Translations under genes and position numbers: made by a program | Part shown: positions 23,836 through 31,250 of the stretch, piece after piece | Layout of the letters: the number at the start of each line of letters is the position of its first letter | Numbering within the stretch: the first letter of the stretch is position 1 | Notes under the pieces: generated by a model | What the model was told of the DNA's origin: nothing | The model's database searches: none | Seen by the model: only the letters and a program-made list of their open reading frames with translations | Source: Clostridia bacterium | GTDB taxonomy: Bacteria; Bacillota; Clostridia; Christensenellales; Borkfalkiaceae | NCBI GenBank assembly: GCA_900770185.1 | Contig: CAAGJM010000009.1 | Location: 1 to 35,779, forward strand | Direction: 5' to 3' | DNA: 35,779 nucleotides

Positions 23836-24826
23836 ACTGGTTATAGACTTAGGCTCTTGCTACACAAAAATTTATAAAGCGGGCGCGGACGTGGTTTTAT
23901 GCGAACCGACGCTTATCGCGATAAACGCGGGCGACTATAAACGCCCCGCAGGGGTCGGCAAAGCGGCGGCGGAACTCATCGGCAAAACGACCGAACAAAC
24001 CCGACTTATATCCCCCGTTTCTGGCTCCGATATAGTCGACAAAAAGGCTCTCGTCGTACTATTGACCGCGTTTTTGAAGAAAATAAAAGAACCGTTCGAA
24101 TTAAAGCCGTCGGTTTACTTGTGCGTGAACTTAGGCGTCACGCGCGAACAAATGGCTGACTTTGAAGAAGTTTTTAACAAAGCGGGCGTTTACGACGTGA
24201 ATTTTATCGAGTCGCCTATACTTTCGGCAATATCCGCAACCGAAACGATATCCGAAAACCGCTTGTTCACCGTCATAGACCTTGGCGGCGTGCAAACGAC
24301 TATCGCCGCGCTTACGATAGGCGGGGGCGTTATATCAGGGCTTTCCGCGCGGCTCGGCGGCAACGATTTGACCCGCTCTATAATAACCGAAGCGGAAAAC
24401 TCGCTTAATTTAAGCATAGGGTTTTCGCAAGCGGAAGCTATTAAGCTGTCGGTCGCAAGTTTTTGCGACGGGGACGTGACGAAAGCCGTCGCCCTCGGCA
24501 AAGACGCGCAAAGCGGCAAAACCCGCTCGCTTAACGTGTCGGCGGCGGATATATCCCCTTGCGTCAAGGCGTACGCCGATAAGGTGATAAATTTAACCCG
24601 CGCCATTTTGCAAAAACTGCCGAAAGATTTAGACGACGACATTGTAAAATACGGCGTTATTTTAACGGGCGGCGGCAGTAAAATTTACGGGATAGAAGAT
24701 TATTTTTCAAAAGAACTGAATTTACGCGTTATCGTTCTTGACGAAGGCGAGCTATCCGCGGTTACGGGCGGCGGCGTCGCTTTGAAAAACGAAAAATCTT
24801 TACCCGACATCACCCTTAAATTTTAA
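23825..24826 (+). CDS. MreB-like actin-family protein
   Basis: Bacterial actin homologue that probably organises cell-wall synthesis under the membrane. Phosphate-1 motif IDLGSCYTKIY (7-17), CEPTLIAIN as in MreB, phosphate-2 VIDLGGVQTTI, and adenosine motif ILTGGGSKIYGIEDYF. Length 333 aa matches MreB. It is divergent: canonical MreB reads DLGTANT at the first motif, so this may be a second paralogue (Mbl/MreBH-like). It overlaps maf by 11 bp, but no mreC or mreD follows; ppa comes next after 37 bp. Confidence 0.85.
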   Translation: MRSKLVIDLGSCYTKIYKAGADVVLCEPTLIAINAGDYKRPAGVGKAAAELIGKTTEQTRLISPVSGSDIVDKKALVVLLTAFLKKIKEPFELKPSVYLCVNLGVTREQMADFEEVFNKAGVYDVNFIESPILSAISATETISENRLFTVIDLGGVQTTIAALTIGGGVISGLSARLGGNDLTRSIITEAENSLNLSIGFSQAEAIKLSVASFCDGDVTKAVALGKDAQSGKTRSLNVSAADISPCVKAYADKVINLTRAILQKLPKDLDDDIVKYGVILTGGGSKIYGIEDYFSKELNLRVIVLDEGELSAVTGGGVALKNEKSLPDITLKF

Positions 24827-24832
24827 TTTAAC

Positions 24833-24849
24833 GGAAGCCGCTCGCTTCC
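24833..24849 (+). other. Small hairpin before ppa
   Basis: GGAAGC-CGCTC-GCTTCC lies between the mreB-like stop and the ppa ribosome site. It lacks a T run, so it may tune translation or mRNA processing rather than terminate. Confidence 0.3.
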
Positions 24850-24863
24850 ATTAAGGAGAACCT

Positions 24864-25409
24864 ATGAACGTTTGGACGGACATCAACCCCGAAAGAATAA
24901 AACCCGAAGATTTTGTGTGCTGCATAGAAATCGAACAAGGCTGTAAAAACAAGTACGAACTCGACAAAGAAACGGGGCTTATAATTCTTGACCGCGTGCT
25001 ATATACTTCCACCCACTACCCAATGAATTACGGGTTTATCCCCCACACTTTAAGCGGCGACGGCGACCCGCTCGACGTGTTCGTGCTTTGCAGCCAGCCC
25101 ATCGAAAAAATGAGCCTTGTCAGGTGCTATCCGATAGGGGTGGTGTTTATGACCGACAGAGACGAATCGGACGAAAAAATAATAGCCATTCCCTTTGGCG
25201 ACCCGCAGTATAACTGCTATAAAGATATTGCGGATATCCCCGAACACGTTATAACCGAACTAAAACACTTTTTGTCGGTTTATAAACAACTTGAGAACAA
25301 AAAAGTTAAAGTATTAAAAATAAGCAACAAGCAGGTTGCCGTAAGCACGATAAAAAAGAACATCGAAACGTTTGAAGAAAAGTTCGGCAAAAGAACGGCA
25401 AAAGTTTAA
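24864..25409 (+). CDS. ppa: Inorganic pyrophosphatase, family I
   Basis: Soluble Mg-dependent enzyme that hydrolyses pyrophosphate and drives biosynthesis. Signature DGDPLDVFVL (68-77) supplies the metal-binding aspartates; the preceding YPMNYGFIPHTL is also typical. Length 181 aa is normal for bacterial family I. AAGGAG is 8 bases upstream of the ATG. It is probably co-transcribed with maf and the mreB-like gene and is followed by a strong terminator. Confidence 0.96.
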   Translation: MNVWTDINPERIKPEDFVCCIEIEQGCKNKYELDKETGLIILDRVLYTSTHYPMNYGFIPHTLSGDGDPLDVFVLCSQPIEKMSLVRCYPIGVVFMTDRDESDEKIIAIPFGDPQYNCYKDIADIPEHVITELKHFLSVYKQLENKKVKVLKISNKQVAVSTIKKNIETFEEKFGKRTAKV

Positions 25410-25493
25410 TAGAAGTTTTTATATGAAAGTTTAATATCGGTTTTACGGGAAAAGTTTATATCGTTTTCCGGGCAAAATTAAACGGCTTAAACG

Positions 25494-25526
25494 GCGGGCG
25501 CGAATGAATTCGCGCCCGCTATTTTT
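25494..25526 (+). terminator. Terminator after ppa
   Basis: 11-bp GC-rich stem (GCGGGCGCGAA with TTCGCGCCCGC), TGAA loop, then a T-rich tail. Confidence 0.9.
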
Positions 25527-25536
25527 GTTATTTTTC

Positions 25537-25576
25537 TGTCATTCTGAGGCTTTGCCGAAGAATCCCCGCGGAAGCG
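25537..25576. repeat. 40-bp direct repeat, copy 1
   Basis: Starts TGTCATTCTGAGGCTTTGCC and ends CCCGCGGAAGCG; identical to 25775-25814. This is a member of the widespread TCATTCTGAG...GAAGAATC intergenic repeat class. Confidence 0.9.
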
Positions 25577-25733
25577 GCAACCGTCGGCTGCTTTTTGCGA
25601 GCCGCACCGTTTTGTCATGTTGAGCGCAGTCGAAACATCCAGCCGTTAGGCGCATTATTTATAAAAATGCGGCGTACCGCCTAGACCCTTCGCTCATCGC
25701 TCAGGGTGACGGGAAATATTTATATAAAAAAAA

Positions 25734-25759
25734 CGGCGGGAGCAAGCCCCCGCCCTACG
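25734..25759. repeat. 26-bp inverted repeat, left arm
   Basis: Perfect reverse complement of 26179-26204; core GGCGGGAGCAAGCCCCCGCC, itself palindromic. A diverged relative lies near 3193-3220. Confidence 0.9.
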
Positions 25760-25774
25760 TTAGGTTCGCATTTT

Positions 25775-25814
25775 TGTCATTCTGAGGCTTTGCCGAAGAA
25801 TCCCCGCGGAAGCG
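25775..25814. repeat. 40-bp direct repeat, copy 2
   Basis: Identical to 25537-25576; a degenerate version with the same downstream sequence (GAAGCGCG-TGA-TTTTACG) is seen near 241-304. Confidence 0.9.
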
Positions 25815-25933
25815 CGCTTGATTTTTACGCCGCTACCTTGCCCCGCTTGTTAAAGGGGGGACAGCAATAAAACGCTTGCCGTTTTGTTGTAGGGGGATTG
25901 GCTAATTAAAAATTTAGCTATCCTTATCAGAAG

Positions 25934-26094
25934 CCCGCCTTGCGTAAAGGGGGGTGTTTTCGCATTTTGGCGAAAACGGGGGGATTGAGTCTTATATATA
26001 GCCCACAATCTCTCAGTCGGCTTTGCCGACAGCTCTCTTTACACAAGAGAGCCTAATTCTGCCCGCATTCAATCTTAATTTTGTCCAAAATTAT
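25934..26094. repeat. 161-bp composite intergenic repeat, copy B
   Basis: Same order and exact length as 3231-3391 in the same orientation, with substitutions that keep the hairpins (for example GTCGGCTTTGCCGAC here, GTCGCCTGAATGGCGAC there). Compensated changes imply the folded form matters. Confidence 0.85.
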
Positions 26095-26178
26095 AATCTG
26101 CAAACACTTGATTTGCTAATTTTACACAATACTGCCCCCACTTAGTTTAAAATTGCGCACTTTAATATCTACCTACCC

Positions 26179-26204
26179 CGTAGGGCGGGGGCTTGCTCCC
26201 GCCG
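26179..26204. repeat. 26-bp inverted repeat, right arm
   Basis: Perfect reverse complement of 25734-25759; the pair brackets 419 bp holding the second 40-bp repeat and the 161-bp module. Confidence 0.9.
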
Positions 26205-26444
26205 CTTAACGAACGGTTAAATTTAGATAGCACCGCATTTTATCAACGCTCTACCCCACTTCATTGATAAATTCCCAACTTTGCAATTTTGAACAAAATT
26301 GTATCAGCTTTAATTAAATAATTGCAATATGGTACAAATTCCCCTTGTTTTATCCCGCCAAAACACAAAAACGGTTAATTTTGAAAACACTCGCCCCGCG
26401 AAGCATATCGCGAGGCGATAAAACAATTAAACCAATTAAGCAAA

Positions 26445-26630
26445 TTATTTTATTTCAAGCAATAAGAATTTAAAGTTATTATCTAAATTTTTCCACTCGA
26501 TATAGTAACTATCTTTTAAAGTTAATCCATTTATCCTACTTTTACCTACGGAAGTATCCTTAGACCCCACAGCCCAACTTTTCATTCCTTCATCTATTTT
26601 TCTCCTTATATTTAAAAATTTAATTTTCAA
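26445..26630 (-). CDS. Doubtful small frame after the LRR fragment
   Basis: 61 codons overlapping the 3' end of the LRR fragment by 11 bp. No family is recognised, there is no ribosome site at the first ATG, and composition is AT-rich like its surroundings. It may be a remnant rather than a gene. Confidence 0.2.
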   Translation of the reverse strand: MKIKFLNIRRKIDEGMKSWAVGSKDTSVGKSRINGLTLKDSYYIEWKNLDNNFKFLLLEIK

Positions 26631-27876
26631 CGTAGTTGTAATTTATTGTGTAACTACCTGTGTTGAAATTCCAATATGAACCTTTACTAATCGAATTCCA
26701 TTGCTCTTTACTTCCTTTGTAATTTATTGTTTTAAGCGAGCGGCAACCTTCAAACGCATATCCACCTATACTTGTCACGCTATCTCCGATTGTTACGTTC
26801 GTGAGCGAAGTGCAATTTTCGAACGCAGAATCGCCTATACTCGTCACGCTGTTGCCAATTGTTATGCTCGTGAGCGAACTGCAACCTCTGAACGCACCTC
26901 TTTTTATTTCGGTAGCCGTATCTATAACCGCTTCGGTTAATAATTCGCCGTTTATATACAATTCTTTATCCGAACTGCCATAACTCATTAAGTCGCTTAA
27001 CCTATCGATTTGTACCCAGCCGTTAATATCGCCGTTATAATATATCCGACTAAGTGAAGTGCAACCACTGAACGCATCGTAGCCTATACTCGTCACGCTG
27101 TTGCCGATTGTTACGTTCGTGAGCGAACTACAATCATAGAACGCACTATTACCTATACTCGTTACACTGTTGCCAATTGTTATGCTCGTGAGCGAACTGC
27201 AACCGCTGAACGCCAAATCGCCTATACTCGTCACACTGTCTCCGATTGTTATGCTCGTGAGTTTACTGCAACCATTGAACGCACAATCGCAAATAAATTT
27301 ACACTTTTCACTTATATTGCAATCAATTATACCTTTTGATTTTGCTTTAATCAATACAAAATACGGATTATTATCGTTACCTAAATAACACGCATTATCG
27401 TATTCATTATAATTAAGCGAAGTACAACCCCGGAACGCACCACTACCAATACTCGTCACGCTGCTGGGAATATTTACGCTCGTGAGCGAAGTACAACCCC
27501 AGAACGCACTAATACCTATACTCGTCACGCTATCGGGAATGGTTATGTTCGTGAGCGAACTGCAATTCAAGAACGCTCTACCACCTATACACATCACGCT
27601 GTCGGGAATAGTTACGCTCGTGAGAGAATTGCAACCCGAAAACGCACCACCAATAATAATTTTACATTTACTATTTATTGCAAGATTTTTAATTCCTTGC
27701 ATCCTAGGTTTTATTAAAACTAAATATTTATTAGTTTCGTTACCCAAATACAAGCCGTTATCGTATCTGTTAAATTGAAGCGAAGTGCAATTTTCGAACG
27801 CAGAATCGCCTATACTCGTCACACCGTCGGGAATGGTTATGCTCGTGAGCAAACTGCAATCTTTGAACGCACAATC
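26620..27876 (-). pseudogene. BspA-type leucine-rich-repeat protein, N-terminus lost
   Basis: About 418 codons of tandem LRR_5/TpLRR repeats (unit like SVTSIGDSAFENCTSLTSIT) ending in the usual NYKGSKEQWNSISKGS cap, so the C-terminus is intact. Two non-repeat inserts of the type NGLYLGNETNKYLVLIKP interrupt the array. No start, signal peptide or promoter exists: reading upstream, the repeat sequence (DCAFKDCSLLTSI) breaks at about 27876, followed at once by an in-frame TAG and the serine recombinase gene. BspA-like proteins are normally secreted or surface adhesins. The best reading is a host gene cut by insertion of the mobile element, with the 5' part beyond the window. An internal ATG at 27852 would give a 410-aa product, probably not expressed. 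Confidence 0.75.
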
Positions 27877-27928
27877 AATAGGCTAAGGGATTTTTCTTGT
27901 TTTTTAGATAGTGGCGCGGCTTTCATTG

Positions 27929-29617
27929 TCACGCCACTTCTATAATTTTTGTTTTGTCTGTTTTTACAGGCTCATTGTTGATGTTCGGAACGCTTACTGT
28001 TCCAACGCAGTTATAGACTATCTTCACTCTCTGCGTTTTTACACCGTCATTTTTTTCGGCTTCATAAACGATTATCTTCTCCACAAACGTTCTTATGATT
28101 TCGGCGTTCAGTTCCGTGATGTCGGAATACTTGTTTACCAACTTCATAAATCGATCCACACTTTCGCCCTCTTCTCGAACGGCAGATATTTCATCTTTCA
28201 GCCTTTGAGCAGTTTGCTGTAATCCGTTCTGTTCCGTTTCATACGTTGCCGTCATCTTTGCAAATCGCTCGTCGCTTATTTTACCCGAAACGTTATCTTC
28301 GTACAGTTTCTGAATAATTCCGTCTATTTCGTCAATGCGTCTGACGGCTTTGTCGAGCGACGCTTTGTTTTCGGCTCGCAATTTTTCGGTTTCTCTTAAA
28401 GAACGTTTCTTTGCCAAATCTAAAAACTCGCTTTCGTGTTCTCTTGCAAATGCTGTTACTTGACGTAAATCCCGTAAAAGAATTTTCTCAATGTCCGCAA
28501 GTCTTATGAAGTGTGACGTACAGAAATACTTGCGCTTCTTTCGATAAACCGAACACACAAAATAATCTTTTTGGTGCGGATCACGTTGTCTGCGTAAATA
28601 CAGCCTATGTCCGCAATCTCCGCAAAACAACATTCCCGACAAAGCGTTCGGTTCGCCAAGACTATCAAGGCGGCGTTTCCCTTCTCGGATTTTCTGCACC
28701 GCCCAAAACGTTTCTTCGTCGATGATCGGCTCTTGTGTATCCTTGAATACTTGCCATTCATCGGAAGGTAACAAGATAACCTTTTTCGACTTAAACGATT
28801 TTTTCTTCGTCTTGAAATTTACCGTCCACCCAAGATATTCCCAATAACCGAGTATTGCTCCAACCGTTTGGTCTGCCCACGCTTCGGGCATTTCATTCGC
28901 TCTTATCGTAACCTTTCTGCCCATTTTCTTAGCGTGTATTTTCGGCGTATCGACACCTTCGTCCGTCAATATCCGTGAGATTTGAGTCGGACCGAAGCCC
29001 TGCATACAAAGTCCGAATATTCTTCTTACAACCGTTGCCGCTTCTTCGTCAATAAGCCACTTGTTCTTATCGTTCGGATCTTTTATATATCCGTAAGGCG
29101 GTAACGGATTTGTGTGTTTACCGGAATTGCCTTTTGCCTTGATTGCCGACTTCATCTTCTTGCTGATGTCTTTTGCATACCATTCGTTCATTATATTTCT
29201 GAACGGCGTGAAGTCGTTATCTGTTTGAACTTCGCTGTCCACGTTGTCGTTGACTGCGATAAACTGCACGTCGTATTCGGGGAAAATAACTTCCGTATAG
29301 TAACCGACTTCGAGATAGTTTCTGCCGAAACGGGACATATCCTTAACGATAACTCGTTTAATAATTCCTGCTTCGACTCTTTCCATCATTCGCTTAAAAT
29401 CAGGTCGATTAAAGTTTGTTCCCGAATACCCGTCGTCCACATAAACCTGAACGTTTGCATAGCCTTTACTTTTCGCATATTGCAAGAGTAATTCTCTTTG
29501 ATTTTTTATACTGTTCGATTCGCCCGTCAACTCGTCATCTCTGCTCAGACGAGTATACAGTGCGGTTTCATCACCTTCTGTAAACGGTATTTTGTTGATT
29601 GCTGACTGATTCCTCAT
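27929..29617 (-). CDS. tnpX: Large serine recombinase, TnpX-like
   Basis: Site-specific recombinase that excises and inserts the element. Resolvase domain with catalytic Ser25 (LYTRLSRDDE) and VKDMSRFGRNYLEVG; recombinase domain (about 190-300, GYIKDPNDKNKWLIDEEAA, WVGAIL-type contacts); zinc ribbon LFCGDCGH with later FVC and FCTSH; then a long coiled coil (about 390-490) that drives synapsis. 562 aa, typical. It lies about 50 bp from the LRR breakpoint, as expected for a recombinase next to its attachment site. AAGGAG precedes the ATG, 20 bp after tnpW. Confidence 0.93.
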   Translation of the reverse strand: MRNQSAINKIPFTEGDETALYTRLSRDDELTGESNSIKNQRELLLQYAKSKGYANVQVYVDDGYSGTNFNRPDFKRMMERVEAGIIKRVIVKDMSRFGRNYLEVGYYTEVIFPEYDVQFIAVNDNVDSEVQTDNDFTPFRNIMNEWYAKDISKKMKSAIKAKGNSGKHTNPLPPYGYIKDPNDKNKWLIDEEAATVVRRIFGLCMQGFGPTQISRILTDEGVDTPKIHAKKMGRKVTIRANEMPEAWADQTVGAILGYWEYLGWTVNFKTKKKSFKSKKVILLPSDEWQVFKDTQEPIIDEETFWAVQKIREGKRRLDSLGEPNALSGMLFCGDCGHRLYLRRQRDPHQKDYFVCSVYRKKRKYFCTSHFIRLADIEKILLRDLRQVTAFAREHESEFLDLAKKRSLRETEKLRAENKASLDKAVRRIDEIDGIIQKLYEDNVSGKISDERFAKMTATYETEQNGLQQTAQRLKDEISAVREEGESVDRFMKLVNKYSDITELNAEIIRTFVEKIIVYEAEKNDGVKTQRVKIVYNCVGTVSVPNINNEPVKTDKTKIIEVA

Positions 29618-29637
29618 TTAATACTCCTTCTGAAAAA

Positions 29638-29838
29638 TCAGCCTTCAAATGTAGCCTTTTGATTATTTAATCGGCGGCGTTCTTCGTTTACCAAACCGTC
29701 TATTCCTGCTTCTATCAATTTCTTGATTTTCTGCTCTGCTGTTTCGTGTGCCGCTTCCGATTCTTCCGTTTCCACAATAAAAATCGTATTGTCGATTTTC
29801 ACCGTGTAACTTCTTTTCTTATTATTTTCTACGCTTAT
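29638..29838 (-). CDS. TnpW-like small protein with apparent ATA start
   Basis: 66 codons whose core KRSYTVKIDNTIFIVE then HETAEQKIKKLIE resembles the TnpW family of Tn4451-type transposons, whose function is unknown. No ATG, GTG or TTG lies at the expected place; instead an ATA stands 8 bp after a perfect GGAGG, followed by Ser-Val-Glu-Asn. Either ATA is used or a former ATG has mutated. An internal GTG would remove 12 residues. It sits 20 bp before tnpX. Family assignment is by pattern memory. Confidence 0.55.
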   Translation of the reverse strand: MSVENNKKRSYTVKIDNTIFIVETEESEAAHETAEQKIKKLIEAGIDGLVNEERRRLNNQKATFEG

Positions 29839-29888
29839 CGTTGTTTCCTCCTTGCGATGAAGCGTAAAAAATATTAAGTTGTCGTATC

Positions 29889-29947
29889 GGCATAACCACG
29901 ATTACGCTCCATCAATTATTCATTGATTCGTTATCCGTGATTATGCC
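29889..29947 (-). promoter_or_regulatory. Long RNA hairpin upstream of tnpW
   Basis: In the leftward transcript a 12-bp stem (GGCATAATCACG with CGTGGTTATGCC, one G-U) encloses a smaller ATCAAT/ATTGAT hairpin. It lies in the 124-bp gap before tnpW and may control translation of tnpW-tnpX, or mark a recombination or transfer site. Confidence 0.45.
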
Positions 29948-29962
29948 TTTACAGCTAATCAG

Positions 29963-30187
29963 TTATTTTTGTTTGATCTCTTTGTAGTTTTCCAAAAGCG
30001 TTCCGTATCCTATGCGGATTAAGTCAACTTTCGGAATCCCGTGCTTTTTAAGAAATGCGACGATTTCCTCATACTCGTCACTCGGAAGTCTTGTATTAAA
30101 CTGTTTCGTCGCCTGCTCGCGTTCTTCCTTGTGAACAACCTCGTATTTTTGTCTTGCACGTTGTTTTGGCGTCATCGTTTTCGTCAT
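29963..30187 (-). CDS. Small ribbon-helix-helix-like protein, 74 aa
   Basis: Basic N-terminal half, then QFNTRLPSDEYEEIVAFLKK, a strand followed by helices in the pattern of Arc/MetJ-type ribbon-helix-helix proteins. Probable DNA-binding repressor of the element; the palindrome at 31071-31090 is a candidate target. Its ATG overlaps the upstream gene's stop by 4 bp. Confidence 0.65.
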   Translation of the reverse strand: MTKTMTPKQRARQKYEVVHKEEREQATKQFNTRLPSDEYEEIVAFLKKHGIPKVDLIRIGYGTLLENYKEIKQK

Positions 30188-30528
30188 AGTCTTACCTCAC
30201 TTATAACAGCGTCCAGAAAGCCACCGTATTCGCAATCGTATATTCTTATACCTTTTCCTTCCAAAGATTTTTTTACTTTTAGGAACGTTATAATATTTCT
30301 TGAAATTCTCGAAACGCCCCTTATAAGCAATATATCATACTTTCCGAGTCCTGCATCCGACAGCATTTTACGGTAAGCGGGACGATTTTCATTCAACCCG
30401 CTATATTTTTCATCTTTGTAGATTTCCGTTACGGTCAACCCGTTTTGTTCCGCAAAAGATTTCAACCATTCGACCGTTATCGATACGTCACCGGTACAAC
30501 TGCGATCATAAATTGCAACTCTTTCCAT
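30184..30528 (-). CDS. Stand-alone resolvase-fold protein, Cys at Ser position
   Basis: 114 aa comprising only a serine-recombinase catalytic fold with no DNA-binding or zinc domain. Normal members read Y-x-R-x-S; here it is IYDRSCTGD, placing Cys11 at the nucleophile and a Ser at the preceding residue. Supporting arginine motifs remain (KYSGLNENRPAYRKML, then SRISRN). The start is the ATG at 30528 with AGGGGTGA upstream, not the adjacent TTG. It could be an inactive partner that modulates TnpX, or use Ser10 or Cys11. It is embedded in the recombination operon. Confidence 0.75.
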   Translation of the reverse strand: MERVAIYDRSCTGDVSITVEWLKSFAEQNGLTVTEIYKDEKYSGLNENRPAYRKMLSDAGLGKYDILLIRGVSRISRNIITFLKVKKSLEGKGIRIYDCEYGGFLDAVISEVRL

Positions 30529-30534
30529 CAACGC

Positions 30535-30669
30535 TCACCCCTGCGAAGTAATGGCACAAATCAACGCACCTATAATGTTCATTATAAAGTGTCCTAAAAT
30601 GAGCGCGCCCGCAAGCGTATATCTTCCGATAGTGCCTATAACCTTTCCCGTAACTTTTAACGCTTTCAT
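30535..30669 (-). CDS. 44-aa hydrophobic peptide
   Basis: A perfect GGAGG lies 6 bases before the ATG. The product has a basic start (MKALKVTGKVIG) and one membrane-spanning segment (LAGALILGHFIMNIIGALIC). It fits snugly between tnpV and the resolvase-like gene, with 6 bp to the latter. Function unknown; small membrane peptides recur in such operons. Confidence 0.65.
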   Translation of the reverse strand: MKALKVTGKVIGTIGRYTLAGALILGHFIMNIIGALICAITSQG

Positions 30670-30680
30670 ATTCTGCCTCC

Positions 30681-31037
30681 TTATTTGACGTAAACGATTT
30701 CGTTTAAGATTTCTTCTTCGATAAGCCGTTGCATTTCCGTTTCCCGTTTCATATTTTCCATAAAGTCCGCCGACTTTTTGAAACGCTCTTCTTTCGAGAA
30801 TTTTTCGTACATCGTTTCGTACAGTTCATCGGCGGCTTTATCTACGCCGTGCAGGTATTCGGGAAGATTCGCAATCGTCCAATCGAGTCCTTTATCCTCC
30901 AAATACCGTTTAGCGAGAGTGCCGTATTTCCCGTAAACGTGTTTTACAGGCTTTACCGCCTTCTGATAAACCTTAATCTCCTTTACCGTCAAACCTTCGT
31001 CTGACTCAGCCTTTTTGATTACCGCTTCTACGTTCAT
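30681..31037 (-). CDS. TnpV-like transposon protein
   Basis: 118 aa from the ATG with GGAGG 7 bases upstream. The core YGKYGTLAKRYLED, then LPEYLHGVDKAADELYE and a C-terminal helix ending EEILNEIVYVK, matches the TnpV pattern of Tn4451-like elements. Its biochemical role is unknown. It is the first gene of the leftward recombination operon. An upstream in-frame start would add 16 residues overlapping the promoter region, so I reject it. Confidence 0.7.
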   Translation of the reverse strand: MNVEAVIKKAESDEGLTVKEIKVYQKAVKPVKHVYGKYGTLAKRYLEDKGLDWTIANLPEYLHGVDKAADELYETMYEKFSKEERFKKSADFMENMKRETEMQRLIEEEILNEIVYVK

Positions 31038-31067
31038 AAAAGCACCTCCTTTGTTTTCTTCGTCTTT

Positions 31068-31096
31068 ATTATATCGTGATAGCACGATATTGTCAA
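31068..31096 (-). promoter_or_regulatory. Consensus promoter with embedded palindromic operator
   Basis: Leftward TTGACA (31091-31096), 17 bp, TATAAT (31068-31073), a full consensus match. The spacer and -10 carry the perfect palindrome ATATCGTG-4-CACGATAT (31071-31090). A repressor bound there would block RNA polymerase; the small RHH-like protein is the obvious candidate. Confidence 0.85.
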
Positions 31097-31156
31097 GCTG
31101 TTTTGATTACTTTTCATAAATTATTTTCAGAATCTATCCGTAAAACCGATTTTGCT

Positions 31157-31186
31157 CTAAAACTATTGATATTTGAATAGTTTTAG
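31157..31186. repeat. 11-bp perfect inverted repeat
   Basis: CTAAAACTATT (31157-31167) and AATAGTTTTAG (31176-31186), 8-bp centre, lying between the abiE and tnpV units. It could be an operator, weak terminator or old insertion scar. Confidence 0.5.
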
Positions 31187-31202
31187 TGCATTTTCGGTAT
31201 AG

Positions 31203-31230
31203 AAAAGGAACGCTCCGAAGAACGTTCCTT
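31203..31230 (-). terminator. Terminator after abiEii
   Basis: AAGGAACG/CGTTCCTT stem (31205-31212, 31223-31230) with a short T run read leftward. Confidence 0.6.
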
Positions 31231-31250
31231 ATTCCTTAATTATTTGTTTG

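Larger units (their letters stand above)
25410..26444. other. One-kilobase gene-free repeat cluster
   Basis: No reading frame is supported. After the ppa terminator the sequence is an assembly of repeats: two identical 40-bp direct repeats, a perfect 26-bp inverted pair, copy B of the 161-bp module and, between 26100 and 26440, AT-rich sequence in which I see nothing further. A TCATGTTGAGCGCAGTCGAA block (about 25615-25634) belongs to the same general class of dispersed repeat. Confidence 0.7.

Noticed and set aside
26445..26630. Small frame as a functional gene linked to the LRR fragment
   Set aside because: No ribosome site or recognisable domain; kept only as a low-confidence entry.
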